NCBI RefSeq assembly: GCF_000350225.1
Contig: NW_005178990.1
Span: 62,001 to 126,000, forward strand
DNA: 64,000 nt
Origin: Chondrus crispus
Taxonomy: Eukaryota > Rhodophyta > Florideophyceae > Gigartinales > Gigartinaceae
Direction of reading: 5' to 3'
Positions within the stretch are counted from its first letter, which is position 1; the number at the start of each line of letters is the position of its first letter. The notes under the pieces were generated by a model. That model was not told where the DNA came from and ran no database searches. It was given only the letters and a program-made list of their open reading frames with translations. The translations under genes and the position numbers were made by a program. Positions 21,456-32,000 of this stretch are shown one piece after another.

Positions 21456-22050
21456 TCAGGCGAGGTGATAGGGGAGCGTGATTGAATGCAGCAGGAGGTA
21501 GGAGGTTTAAGACACGAGGGAACGAGATGCATTTATTAAGGCAAATTCGAAGTGCGAGTTAATCGGGGATGGACAGGGGGCCAGGAGAGTGGTGGTAAGA
21601 AGGGGGGGGAGGAGAACGGGGGGAAACGGTTTGAATGCAATGTGGGAATGGGCATGGGGAGGAATGCAGAGGGGGGAAGGGGAGTGGGGAATGGAGAAGG
21701 AGGGCAGCACAGTAGACGTTTTTAGTACAGGCGAAGGGGTGTGAAGGAGAGGGAATGGATCTCTTTCGCATGGAGTAGTAGAGTGACTGGATATAAGAAA
21801 CGGCCAGTGGGACGTATGCACGTGGACAAGTGCAGGGGGGAGAAGTGGACTGTGCATTGTACAGCAGGGTATTTTTGTTGTTGAAAATAGCACTTTTGTG
21901 CAGTTCATCTACAGGTACACTGATGCAGATCCTGTACCCAAGGGTACTGTAGGACAGAACTGTACACCTGGCGTTTTGGGGACAGGTGTACCGTAGAAGT
22001 TAGAAAGAGAGATGGGAGGGCACGTAAGGCACAGTGCGGCGTTGCAGCGC

Positions 22051-22095
22051 GTTGCGTTGCACTGCGTTGCGTTGCACTGCGTTGCGTTGCACTGC
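22051..22095. repeat. 15-bp minisatellite, three perfect copies
   Basis: The unit GTTGCGTTGCACTGC occurs three times head to tail without a mismatch. A partial copy with GTTGCAGCGC precedes it. Confidence 0.95.
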
Positions 22096-22319
22096 AAAAA
22101 AGAGGCGAGAGGGCACGGAACGGAACGAATGGCGGGACTGACAGGGAGGGCAGGGGGGCTGGGAAGGACCAGGGAGCGGCAAGGCGAAGGGGGCAAAACA
22201 ACGTGGGATCTGCTTGAGGTCGACGAGCTTACAGTAGAGGTGGAACCTGAGTGGGACATTCTGGTGCTTACAGAAACAGGCGAAGTCATACCGTAAAAAA
22301 CATTGTTGAAGAAGAGACG

Positions 22320-22353
22320 TATGTATACTATATAGTATATATATAGTATATAG
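22320..22353. repeat. TA-rich palindromic microsatellite
   Basis: Alternating TA and TATAG words (TATACTATATAGTATATAT and onward) form a self-complementary tract about 400 bases upstream of the CTR gene. Confidence 0.85.
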
Positions 22354-22757
22354 GGACCCAATGGGGAGGGCAGGGTGGTCTGCATCGGGAAGGTGGCGCG
22401 GGTAGAAAACAGCCGCAGGACGTGGTCGATTGGGATTGCCATCCGCACCACCAAATTCTCAAGTCCGCCATCCAACCTTCCCACCTGAGGTATTCAATTT
22501 GAACTGCGTTTTCAAGCACCTCGTCGGTGACATCCTTTCTTAACCGTCCCGCTGCACCTCCACCGCCCCGTTCCACAGCCCCTCCATTTTCATCAGCAAA
22601 ACTCACTTGCACAATCTCAACGACCTTCCTGCTCCGCCTGCCGACACCGCATGTACATAATAATATATATATTACTTTGCTTCCCCATCGCCGACTTTCC
22701 CACGCCCAACTCTAGCTTTCCCGTTCTTCCTCAACTCTTCGCCCCACAACCTTCATA

Positions 22758-23306
22758 ATGGATCTCTCACTCTTGTTCCGTCAACATGGAGAACATGATC
22801 CCGAAATGCCGATGGACGATACGCCCCCTGCCAACGACCAGACTGCTGAAATGGACGGCGGGGACCACCAAAACATGAACGGCCACAGCATGTTTCTCTC
22901 TACCGGCACCAAGCATTTTACGGTTCTCTTTGAGGGGGCCGACGTCCACACCACCGGCGCCTTCATCGGCGCCCTCTTTGCTTCCTTTGCATTCGCCATC
23001 ATTGTCACCCTTACCTCCCAGCTCATCCGTGCCTACGAACACCGCGTCCTGGCCAAGACCCCGCCTTCGTATGTCAAGTCGATTCTCGCCGCCGTCGGCC
23101 ATGGCAGCAGACAGCTCCTACATTACGTCGCCATGCTTATCGTCATGACCATGAACGTCTGGATTATTCTTGCCGTTGTCGCCGGCCACGCACTTGGCTG
23201 GTTGGTCTACGCCATCTTCCTCAACGCTAAGGTGTCGGCCTGGCTGCAGTCCAAGAATGAAGGAGACGTGGACCTGCCTAACAAGGACGTCGGATGCGAC
23301 TGCTGA
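22758..23306 (+). CDS. CTR-family high-affinity copper transporter
   Basis: This intact intronless gene encodes 182 residues, a normal size for the family. CTR proteins form trimers that import Cu(I) across the plasma or vacuolar membrane. The N-terminus is extracellular and rich in Met and His (HGEHDPEMPMDD, GGDHQNMNGHSMFLS). Helix 1 is GAFIGALFASFAFAIIVTLT. Helix 2 contains the pore signature M-x3-M (YVAMLIVMTMNVW). Helix 3 contains the packing motif G-x3-G (AGHALGWLVY). The chain ends in Cys-Asp-Cys, the cytosolic copper-handing motif typical of the family. The start ATG follows a C/T-rich leader and gives a complete protein. I recognise the family firmly but not which paralogue it is. Confidence 0.93.
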   Translation: MDLSLLFRQHGEHDPEMPMDDTPPANDQTAEMDGGDHQNMNGHSMFLSTGTKHFTVLFEGADVHTTGAFIGALFASFAFAIIVTLTSQLIRAYEHRVLAKTPPSYVKSILAAVGHGSRQLLHYVAMLIVMTMNVWIILAVVAGHALGWLVYAIFLNAKVSAWLQSKNEGDVDLPNKDVGCDC

Positions 23307-24531
23307 GCCTAACGTTATTCACTCCTGTTTTCACCCAGCTTCCCTCCGTATACGCCCTGTATATCGCGCCCCACTTTTCGTCGTGCGCTTGCGAGTCGCA
23401 TCCAATGTAAAGCTCCTACTCCGACTCGCTCGTTCACCACGCAATATGTCACCCCACTTCTCGCGCTCACTGTTCTTGGTGTCCCTTTCGGAGTCTTACA
23501 TCAGGGCTCTATGGACGTGCAGTCTGTGGTTCTGAATGCAACTGTCGCCGCGCCTTCTCCCTGATTTTCATCTATGAAGACATGCTTGTTTGTATGTCCC
23601 GGCACGGTTTTAGTGCTTTCATGGCGTCCTAGTTTGTCTTCTTCATCCCGTTTGCCCATCACCGTGCCGAGCAGGATGTGGCGTAGAAAACATTTATGTA
23701 TAAACTGATGCAAATTGCAGCCGTTCAGTAAACATGTCTCCATTCAGTCTTGTCTGCGTTGCTCCCATACTGTATCATGTATTCTTCACCACATGAGAGA
23801 TGAGGTGCTCGACAGGCAGATGAAAATTTTCCGTTACCGCCTGCGACAGAAAACAGCATGTCGGCAAATGCGTCAGGACGGAAAATCTTTGGCCCGCATT
23901 GGGTCGTCGGGCTGTAGCGTTTGGGGGAGCCACATTCGACACTATCTCCTTGTCCGAGTGGCTCTAAGAGCACGAGAGTGCTTATGCTGATGCCACAATA
24001 CGTTAGCTGCGTCCGTGATGGCTTCATGAGATGCCAAACTTTTGCCCCTCGACTAAGACCATGCTCTCGCCAACTGAATATTCAGTCAAGGCGATGTTGA
24101 GATTTTTTCAAACAAGGACAGCCTGAAGCAAGACGACAGTGCCGCATACTGTCGTTGTGTTCCCTCTCGGTGTGAGGTCACGTGCGCTACAGTAGTCCAA
24201 GCCACTGCGAGGAAGCGCGCACGGATTCGATTCAGAGCAAACGGCGGGTGATCGCAGGTACCGCGGCATGGGCGACGTATTCGGGAGCGAAGGGGAGGAC
24301 GGGACTATCGTAGGTAAAAATCGAGGCTCAGACGCCGCACGCGCCCGCTAAGAAACAAACTACAGTAGTTCCTTCCTCTTGCCCTTGCAGGTTGTAGGCA
24401 CCGGCCAGGGAGAGGGCTTATTTACTACTGTACTCCTACTCTACAGACGTGGGCTTTACCTCAATGGCCTTCTGGAAGGCCAGCTGGAACCCGCAACTGC
24501 GAAAGGCGAATATTCTGCACTGGTGGGCATA
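23307..24531. other. Intergenic, no gene seen
   Basis: The CTR 3' flank and spacer. Short frames only (up to about 120 codons, antisense or in composition-biased sequence). Two copies of the word CTACAGTAG lie at 24187 and 24360, discussed in the findings. Confidence 0.6.
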
Positions 24532-24636
24532 CAGCACGGGGGGGACGCCCATTAGTGCCGCTTTTACTTATGCCACCCTCCCATTAATGCCGGCCAGACG
24601 CGAAAAGTACCACGTGTCACACGGGTCCGGGTGTTA

Positions 24637-25399
24637 GAGCATCTCCACCGCGCAGGCAAATTGTGGCCATTTCTAAAATATGGCGACTCAGGCTTGAGTT
24701 TGGTCTCCACCGCGCTAATCTGCACACAAATCTGTTTCACAAATCGTATGATAAATAGGATTTGTGTCTTGACGGCACACATATTTTTTGATTTTGTGGC
24801 GCGTCACGTCACAAATCCCATTTTTTGGCAACACTCTTCTGCTTGAACGGGCTGATTTTTTGTTACTTTTAGACACCGAAACAGCAAGAACGCAGGAAGC
24901 CACGGGTACACCCGACCCGCCCAAAACGTCTGAGCATGCCAAATGCGCAGTGGACGGTCTATGCTCGCACTGCACATGCCTGCATCCACCCGCACGCAGA
25001 CATTATGCACGCGTTAACACTCATTTATTATAGGAGTCCGCGGGCGTGGATGGGGCTAACTGAACTCGACCATCTAGCAAAGGCGTGGGTGGCGACGCGG
25101 CCGGGTACACTTCGGGCGGCGAGGACAAGTCTGGGTGGAAGAGATCAGCGTCGACGAACTGGACCTCGGCTTTGTGTCCTGCTGGTCGGGGTGGGGGGCG
25201 GCCCAGAAGTCGGGGCGCGGGAAGTCTGGGCGCGGATCGGGGGCGGGTGCGACGCAGTGCGCGGTGGAGACCGCGACGCGATTTGCGCAACGGCGATTTG
25301 TGGTACTTTCGCAAACGGAATGCGCAAAACGAATGCCCATGTGGGAGCCTGACAAGTGTCCAAATATAGAAACAATTTGCCTATGCGGTGGAGATGCTC
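24637..25399. mobile_element. PIF/Harbinger-type MITE, TTA target duplication
   Basis: The left end GAGCATCTCCACCGCGCAGG continues with CAAATTGT. The right end on the complement is GAGCATCTCCACCGCATAGG and also continues with CAAATTGT, so the TIR is near 28 bp with two mismatches. TTA flanks both ends (24634-24636 and 25400-25402), the 3-bp TWA duplication of PIF/Harbinger. The interior has no transposase. Its right half (25085-25330) is very GC-rich with frames open on several strands, unlike the AT-rich ends, which may be captured DNA. Confidence 0.85.
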
Positions 25400-25443
25400 T
25401 TATGCTGTTTTTGAGACGGTTTAGGGTGTGACGAACTCAACTA

Positions 25444-25975
25444 CAGGGGGGTCGCGATATAGTGTTACCCTGTGTCAGTGGGCCGAAAACGGCACTATAT
25501 CGAACCAGACACTGTAAGATAATGAGATTTACGGCTTTTTTGCAGCCACTTCCTTGCACTGCTCAGAAAGACCGCTCGCAGGACGCCATCACTCATACTT
25601 TGCATCTTCACTACAGACTCAAGTCAAATCAAGCATTTTCAGAAATCAAGCATTTCTGTTATTACAGAGTAGTAGCTGCCGAGGCGTCGCATTAACTCCC
25701 TCCTTTTTCGCAGCAATAAATGCCAGCCTACACTTTTGCAGATGTCCAATTGCATCACCGACCCTGCCTTTTTCCGCCATAGTCTCTATTCTAGTAAGCA
25801 ACTGCATAATATCTTTCCCCGGCGGCAGCGGCTCTCGGGCAGTACGTCCATCCAACTGCCTTGCCTCTCTGGAGACCCTTCGTTTTTGGCTCAAAATTCG
25901 TGCCACCCGCAGAAGGGTAGCACTATATAGGAGCTGGCACTAACAAAGATGGCACTATATCGCGACCCCTCCCTG
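25444..25975. mobile_element. TIR element, TA target duplication (pogo/mariner-like MITE)
   Basis: The left end CAGGGGGGTCGCGATATAGTG and the right end on the complement CAGGGAGGGGTCGCGATATA then GTGCC form a TIR of more than 20 bp. TA flanks both ends (25442-25443 and 25976-25977). Sub-terminal copies of GGCACTATATCG lie inside. At 532 bp with no transposase it is non-autonomous. Its CAGGG start and inner AGTGCC word resemble the outer element at 24532-26300. Confidence 0.8.
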
Positions 25976-26470
25976 TACAACGCAATCAAGTGATGAAGAT
26001 GGGAGCGCACAGGATGCGAGAGAGAGAAGGACTGTACCCTCTGTCGTTGAGACCGCGGAATTGTTTGGAGAGCTGGAAGTTTTGGCGACTGAATGCCAAG
26101 TTTCAGACGCTCTATCGTATCTGAGGTAAAGCGCGCGTTTCTCACTGCAAAACATGACAGAGACCCAACGCGGAGCAGACAGACGTTAATTTCCGAGTGC
26201 ATGAAAATAGATGTGACGACGTCACCTACTAATGCCATCTCCCAATAGTGCCTGTTTTGGGGTCTCGCACAGGGCGGCACTAATGGGTACGGTCCCCTTG
26301 TACTCCCTTCCTCATTGTACACGTATTACAGCGTACACCGAAGAGTAGAGTGCTGTACGAAGTTGCAAGATGTGTTTAGTGACGATCGCGCACACTATTT
26401 TTCAAACAAAACGCGCTCTCTTCGACCATCTCCGTTGTCCGCCGGTCCCGTTCTGTTTTACGCTTGTGAA

Positions 26471-26890
26471 ATGGGAAAATGCTACTGCGACTATTGCGAC
26501 GTCTTCTTGACAAACGACTCAGTCGCCGTGCGCAAGCAACACAATGACGGCAATCGACACAAGTACAATGTCTGTGAGTACTACCGCCAGTATATCGGAC
26601 AGCAGCTCCAGGAACAGATCGACCTCATCGTCCATCACTTTGAGCAACGTGTAGCAAGCGGCCTCCTAATGCCATCATACGCTCTCCCGACTCCTAAAAT
26701 TGTCTCCCAGCCGCAGAATGAGCTGGATGCGAACAAACAGAACGCACGTGAAGAAGAGGCCAAGAAAGAGAGCGGAAATGTTGAAGGTACAAATCAAACT
26801 CTACGCAACAACGACGGACCTGCCAGCGCTCCTCTGTCGAGTCAGAACATGTCAGCATCCCCCGTGGCTGCCGCTGCCCCGCAATCGTAA
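26471..26890 (+). CDS. SNRPC: U1 small nuclear ribonucleoprotein C
   Basis: The 139-residue protein starts MGKCYCDYCDVFLTNDSVAV and carries the U1-C matrin-type zinc finger with C6, C9, H24 and H30, followed by YYRQYIGQQLQEQID, the helix that closes over U1-70K. U1-C stabilises pairing of U1 snRNA with the 5' splice site in the spliceosome. The C-terminal half is a polar, Asn/Gln/Ala-rich tail of low complexity, shorter than the Pro/Met-rich tail of animal U1-C. The frame opens 52 codons earlier, but the family always begins at this Met. The gene is intronless and convergent with seryl-tRNA synthetase, 212 bases between stop codons. A working spliceosome fits the GT-AG intron seen at 929-1010. 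Confidence 0.95.
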   Translation: MGKCYCDYCDVFLTNDSVAVRKQHNDGNRHKYNVCEYYRQYIGQQLQEQIDLIVHHFEQRVASGLLMPSYALPTPKIVSQPQNELDANKQNAREEEAKKESGNVEGTNQTLRNNDGPASAPLSSQNMSASPVAAAAPQS

Positions 26891-26913
26891 CCAATTGACT
26901 GCTCTCAAATAGG

Positions 26914-26935
26914 GAAAACGTTGTGCAACGTTTTC
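26914..26935. terminator. Perfect 10-bp hairpin between convergent genes
   Basis: GAAAACGTTG, a 2-nt loop (TG), then CAACGTTTTC, located 23 bases after the U1-C stop and followed by a T-rich stretch. It could help 3' end formation of the convergent pair, but eukaryotic termination does not need such a hairpin, so the role is speculative. Confidence 0.35.
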
Positions 26936-27102
26936 TCTATTTTCGTGGATGTCATCGAAGGACGTCTAGGAATTTCTATTTGTACAACGGCCGCTGCTCA
27001 CGTCTAATCGCAAGGGACAGCCGTTCCTCGCGCGTCTTTGCTAGCTATGTGACTTCCTTTTTATTCGCCACAACAAGCATTTCCGGCTCTACCCGCACCA
27101 CC

Positions 27103-28494
27103 TTACTTTTTAGACTTTTTCACTTTCAGCTTTGGTGGATCACGCACAAACGGGATAAAGTCGCTACCTACAAACGCTCGCAAAACTTCTGGCACTGTAA
27201 TACCTTCTTCTGTTTGAAAGGTTTCAAGAATGCAGCAAATCACACGCGTCACCGCGCACAAGGTGGCGTTCAACATATGCACGTATCTCTTGTTGGTATC
27301 CCCCATCTTCTTGCTCCCGCAGCGTGTTTCGAGTTTGCGCGCCTGGAAATCCGTGCAGTTTGACGCCGATACAAGTTCCCGGTACTCGCCCTTCCCATCG
27401 CTGGCTCCTGGGAACCATGCCTCGATGTCATACTTTTTTGCCGCAGAGTCATTCATCGCCCCGGAGACAATGCTGATTACCTGGTAGCTCAAACCAATGC
27501 TCTGATAGAATTCCTCTGCGTTCTTCACCATCGTCTCTAGCATTTCGTACGACAGGTTGTCATCCGGTGACGTGACGCAAAACTGTTCAATCTTATCGAA
27601 TTGATGCACCCGGAAGATGCCAAGCTGATCTCGGCCGTGAGATCCCGCTTCTTTTCGAAAGTTAGTTGATACCCCTGCGAATTTACGAGGGAGCTCACGT
27701 TCGTCCACCCATTCATCCACGTGGTAAGTGCAGAGGGGCTGCTCGCTTGTGGCGATCAAATACTTGTCCCCATCACCGGAAACTTTGTACAGCTCTTCAT
27801 CAAAATCATCCAATTGCGCGCACTTTGCCATTTGCTCTTTCTCCATGAAGTACGGAGGCTGAACGGCCGTGTATCCGCGCTCGGTTAGAAAGTTTAAAGC
27901 GTATTGAATCAGAGCAAAGTTCAGCATGACGCCAGGCCCCTTCAAGAAGTATCCCCGACTACCTGCAGTGCTTACACCACGAGCATACTCTACGCCGCCG
28001 ATCATGTGAAGCAAGTCAACATGCGTCAGCCCTTTTCCCGGTAACTTCGGGAGCTCCCCAGAGGGAGGGAACATCCGCTCGACTCGATTGTGTTCTTCGT
28101 CTTTCTCAACAGGTACGGTGTGGTGCAAAAGATTTCCGATCTGCTTGAGCGCGGCGTCACGCTCCTTCTCAATTACAACAAGTCGCTCTTTTTTTGCGCC
28201 CTCACCCGTTGCAAGCTCTGCTTTTGCTGCCTTAATTGCGGCTTCCTTGGTGCCGTCCGGATCAATGTTTGTTTCTGGATTGCGCCCCTTGATCTTGATC
28301 TGTTTCATTTCGTTGTTCAGGGAGTTGCGCTCTTTTGATGCGCAATCTAAATCGTATCGTACACTGCGCCATTCAGCATCCCATTTCATGACCTCGTCGA
28401 CCAGAGACACATCCTTGAAGCGACGACGTTGGCTCTCTCGGACGAGATCCGGATTGCCCCCACGGTCTTCGCGAAAAAGGTTTATATCCAGCAT
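27103..28494 (-). CDS. SARS1: Cytosolic seryl-tRNA synthetase
   Basis: A complete intronless gene for 463 residues, the usual size of eukaryotic cytosolic SerRS. It charges tRNA-Ser (and tRNA-Sec, if present) with serine. The N-terminus MLDINLFREDRGGNPDLVRE starts the two-helix coiled-coil arm that grips the tRNA long variable arm (roughly residues 30-110). Class II motif 1 lies around LIQYALNFLTERGYTAVQPP. The serine-binding TSEQ loop is in LIATSEQPLCTYH, motif 2 is FRKEAGSHGRDQLGIFRVHQ, and motif 3 is LNATLCAVTRVICCILETFQ. All catalytic blocks are intact. The C-terminus ends in a lysine-rich tail, KLKVKKSKK, as in eukaryotic enzymes. I chose the first Met because it matches the family start. 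Confidence 0.95.
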   Translation of the reverse strand: MLDINLFREDRGGNPDLVRESQRRRFKDVSLVDEVMKWDAEWRSVRYDLDCASKERNSLNNEMKQIKIKGRNPETNIDPDGTKEAAIKAAKAELATGEGAKKERLVVIEKERDAALKQIGNLLHHTVPVEKDEEHNRVERMFPPSGELPKLPGKGLTHVDLLHMIGGVEYARGVSTAGSRGYFLKGPGVMLNFALIQYALNFLTERGYTAVQPPYFMEKEQMAKCAQLDDFDEELYKVSGDGDKYLIATSEQPLCTYHVDEWVDERELPRKFAGVSTNFRKEAGSHGRDQLGIFRVHQFDKIEQFCVTSPDDNLSYEMLETMVKNAEEFYQSIGLSYQVISIVSGAMNDSAAKKYDIEAWFPGASDGKGEYRELVSASNCTDFQARKLETRCGSKKMGDTNKRYVHMLNATLCAVTRVICCILETFQTEEGITVPEVLRAFVGSDFIPFVRDPPKLKVKKSKK

Positions 28495-28895
28495 CTTAGT
28501 AGGACTGCAGATGGAACCGTCAAGATTTGGTGATGTTTGAATAGAGGTGACGATAGCGCGTCGAGTCGGAGGCGTCCGTGGAGAATAGCAGTCTTTCTAG
28601 CTTTCGTTGATACCTGTGAGGAAAGTACTCGTCGGTCGCGATTTATTTACACGTTGTCGCGTTGGCACACTGGCGGAAGCGATCGATCGTGTATCCAATT
28701 GGGAAATGCCAAGTGGGCCAGGGCGGGGAGTACAGTAGTTGTATATCGAAGAAGGCTTGAGCGACCACTCTTACACAGCTCTGTGCCGGTCGACAATCAC
28801 AACGTGCTTGCATTGCTGACGCGTCCTGGCGATGGATGGCGTACAGCAAGGGCCCATGCTTCAACCGTCTGGATTCGTATTCCTGTAAGCGCCTT

Positions 28896-29027
28896 GTCAT
28901 CCTGGAATATGCTCTCTGGGTACTGTGGCCCACAGTACCCAGAGAGCATATTCCAGGATGACGCGAGATAATTAAGGGCCACAGTCTGTGGCCCTTAATT
29001 ATCTCGCGTAGTGTACCCTTGGGTACA
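28896..29027. repeat. Three adjacent perfect palindromes
   Basis: The first (28896-28962) has 33-bp arms starting GTCATCCTGGAATATGCTCT and a 1-nt spacer. The second (28962-29008) has 23-bp arms starting CGCGAGATAATTAAGGGCCA and a 1-nt spacer. The third (29012-29027) is TGTACCC/GGGTACA with a 2-nt spacer. They lie about 400 bases upstream of the seryl-tRNA synthetase start. No TIR element ends or protein frame explain them. Confidence 0.95.
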
Positions 29028-32000
29028 GCACGCAGGCAATCCTTTCGAGCAAGGCGTCCTTTTAGCAGTCTTTTGGACATCACTTTATGACGGCCCAAAC
29101 CATTCACCTCTTTTAGCTGGGTACGCTCCCGTGTTCCGATCCTTAGCGCAAGGTAAATATTTTCAGCATCCTTTTGACGCGAGCATAAACCAACAGAAGT
29201 ACTTGCTCCCCTCTCAAAGGGTACAATTAATGTCCTTGTCTCCAGCACATGCAATTACACACACGACCAGAAACGAGGGATGTACATGAATCCCTTTAAA
29301 GTAATACAAATCCTCACAGTTGTGCAATGAGCGGCACCGACAAGTAGTCCGGTACGTTTCGGAAGACTTCTCCCCCGACTTTCCGGACAAGAATCTGAAT
29401 CAAGGTTCAAACACGCCTTGTTCTTCATTTTTCTCTTCTGCAATCCTCTTGTTCATACGTTCGTATGGTGAATGCTTTCAAAAAGAGTTCCATCTGCCAT
29501 AGTATCATTCGCTCAAAGCAACAAAGTAGCTCCAAATACGCATTGTATGGCAGCAAATAGTATAGCTTCCTCTTTTGTTCCCAGTTAGAGGCGATAGAGC
29601 AAAGAATGGGCATACCACAAGCCGGAGTTCTTGAAGATTCGAAATGTCTTTTGAAAAACGAACGGCATATCAAGGGATACCCATTTGGCACGCCCTGATA
29701 CGAGAATCGTTGTGTCTACAGAAAATAGCAGCTTCTTATTGAGGGTACACGACGACCGCTCGAACCATTGCTTCACGGAAGTACTTGCGCTCATAATCAT
29801 CACAAAGGAAAACGCTTCAACCTAGGAAGGCCATACTTCCCTTGACTGTTTCAAGCCCATTCTTGCAAACTTATCCTTCTTGGCGCATCTCACGTAGGCA
29901 TTAGAAGCCGTTACCTATATTCTTGTATTGCAAAACGTAAAGCAGCGCGAAATCCGTTACTTCCAAGGCGGAAACAAGCACTACTTCTGAGGCAAGAATG
30001 GGTTTTGAGTCAGACAAAAGTCACTTTTCACGTACAAGTCATACTCTTGAGCTCTTCAGAGCAAGGAAGTCACTTCTGGTTTTGAGTGGTGACCCTTCTT
30101 GAGCGATAGTGATGAAACGCATCAAGCCATGGATATTTCCTCCAGATTCGTAGTCTGATTCTCAGCATGGCGACATCAACGGTTGTTTGTAAGATTTTCA
30201 AACCGATCCACTTATCGATATCTCCAAAGTGACGATTTTCTGCCGTAGTAGAAAATATGAAAGAATTACAGATACAATATGCCGAACTGAAGAAGATTCT
30301 GCTGGTATTTACGGCCATGCCCGCCTGTATGCACTTATTTCACATTTAGAAACGTTTCCACCGCCCTCGGTTTGTGCATGGAAGGACGCCAGCCTTCTAT
30401 AAAATCATCATACCTTGTCCCTCTAGCTAGAAAATGGAGATTCTTATCTAGGTGTTCTGGCGGAAGTCCCCTGACACACGGGACCCGATCTGCGTGCCGC
30501 TTTTCAAAGCTGGTTGATCTTCGCCTCAGGCATGATTGGTTTTATGGGCTTCGAACAGGTGACAGGCTCTTTTTCGTTCCAGAAAGGCACCCATACTGGG
30601 ACGTGGTGTCCAGGGGCGCGTGAATGTTTGTGTTTGGAACGATCCGAACTCAACGCAAGAATGGTTTGACCTGAAAGCATCGATGCTAAGGCTTCAAAAG
30701 AGGTCCATTACGACTGCCTGAGGCAGGCAATGCACTGACAGGGCATCCAAACGTTTTTTTTTTCAAGAGCACTTACGTGATTTGGGACACTGCGTTCAGA
30801 GAAGGGATGCACCTCTGAGAATTGTCGTCTCTTCATGAAACACAGCAAAGGCGATTTGCTGCCAGGGTGCATCGGAGAAGTATGTGATCCCCGCTCATCT
30901 TTAGTCCCCTTCCACTCCGCTTTAAAAGCTTGCTGAGGCTTTTGAAAGTTGGGACGCCAAAAAGGCGTATGGAACGCAGTTCGGAGAGGTCAATCCATAT
31001 CAGATGCTAATCGCATCGCTTCCGTCGCTTGTCGTGCTAGGATACCGTCCAGCGCCGGTCAACCATCCGTCAACCATCCCTTGAACGTTCGTGCCTGGTA
31101 CTTTTGTAGAAAAAGATCATTGGATCCCGCCGCCTCAAGAATGATGAAATGGTAGTATTCATTTGCCAGTATTCTCGTATCTCGCATCCGTTTTGCCACA
31201 AGGATACACTAGAGTCTACAGAGTACGAAGGAAGAAAGGTGTCTTAGAGTGTACGGAAAAATGATTAGCACAAGTTTGAGAAGCAATGCGAGAACGAGGA
31301 GAGCTGGCTCCCTGCGTATCCAGTCCAGCTTGCGGTTCGTGATTTTGTCAAGACTTGGATGCTTATGGATTGTATAAAAGCATGCATTTGTCAAGCAGGT
31401 CCTTGCAAAGAAGTCATATTTTGGAAGACTGGTCATCGCTGCGATAAGGAGGGCGGTCGTCGCGCGAGTCTTTTCTCAGTATTATAATACCGAATGATGA
31501 GTGACTCGTGCTTCTGTAATACAGAGACACATGGGCGAAATGAGATGTACAAAGAACGGAGATGGTGAGTGCGGGAACTAACAGAATTGCAGGTAAACAA
31601 GCTTCAATGCTTTACTTTGGTCAGACCTTGCCGCATATGATCTTATCTGGAAATCGCTTTCATGATGGCTTCATAGAAAGCCTGGTGAGAGAAATGCTCT
31701 GCATATACATTGCCGGTACTACAGAGCTTCAAGAAGGCCAACGTGTACAGGAGAGAGTGAGTTGTAGTTGGTAGTTTGTCTCATTCCCCTCTCCCCTCCA
31801 GCGAACAACAACGGAGAGACAGTTGAAGTTTTCAAAAGCGATTACGGCCTTTTCAGGGCATGTTGAATGCGTGCGCCACGACAGCCCCTGCAAATTTTGC
31901 ATTGGCGCTGGCAAAGGGGGTTGGTGCATTGTGCATAGTGTGATTGTGTGCTTGGCAGAAGCCAAAGTTATGGTCGTCCTTGTGATGGTCACAGATGAGG

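Larger units (their letters stand above)
21535..22757. other. Gene-free spacer with purine tracts and repeats
   Basis: This 1.2 kb lies between the divergent secreted protein and CTR transporter genes. 21560-21720 is G/A-rich on the plus strand, and 22500-22757 is C/T-rich just before the CTR start. The spacer also holds a 15-bp minisatellite (22051-22095), an AT palindromic tract (22320-22353) and the palindrome GTACCCAAGGGTAC near 21934-21947. Long frames here are products of base composition. Confidence 0.6.
24532..26300. mobile_element. Outer TIR element with TA target duplication, two nested inserts
   Basis: The ends are inverted. The left end reads CAGCACGGGGGGGACGCCCA then TTAGTGCCGC. 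The right end, on the complement, reads CAAGGGGACCGTACCCATTA then GTGCCGC. Both are flanked by TA (24530-24531 and 26301-26302), as in the Tc1/mariner/pogo superfamily. Sub-terminal copies of ATTAATGCC and AATAGTGCC words lie inside each end. No transposase is visible, so it is a non-autonomous element. The 1769 bp include two younger insertions at 24637-25399 and 25444-25975; without them it would be about 470 bp. Confidence 0.7.

Noticed and set aside
21909-22484. 191-codon minus-strand frame upstream of the CTR gene
   Set aside because: Contains the 15-bp minisatellite translated as repeats, is Ser/Pro-rich and has no domain.
24936-25431. Gly/Arg-rich frames on both strands in the Harbinger MITE
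   Set aside because: GC-driven open frames within a non-autonomous element; kept only as a note on possible captured DNA.
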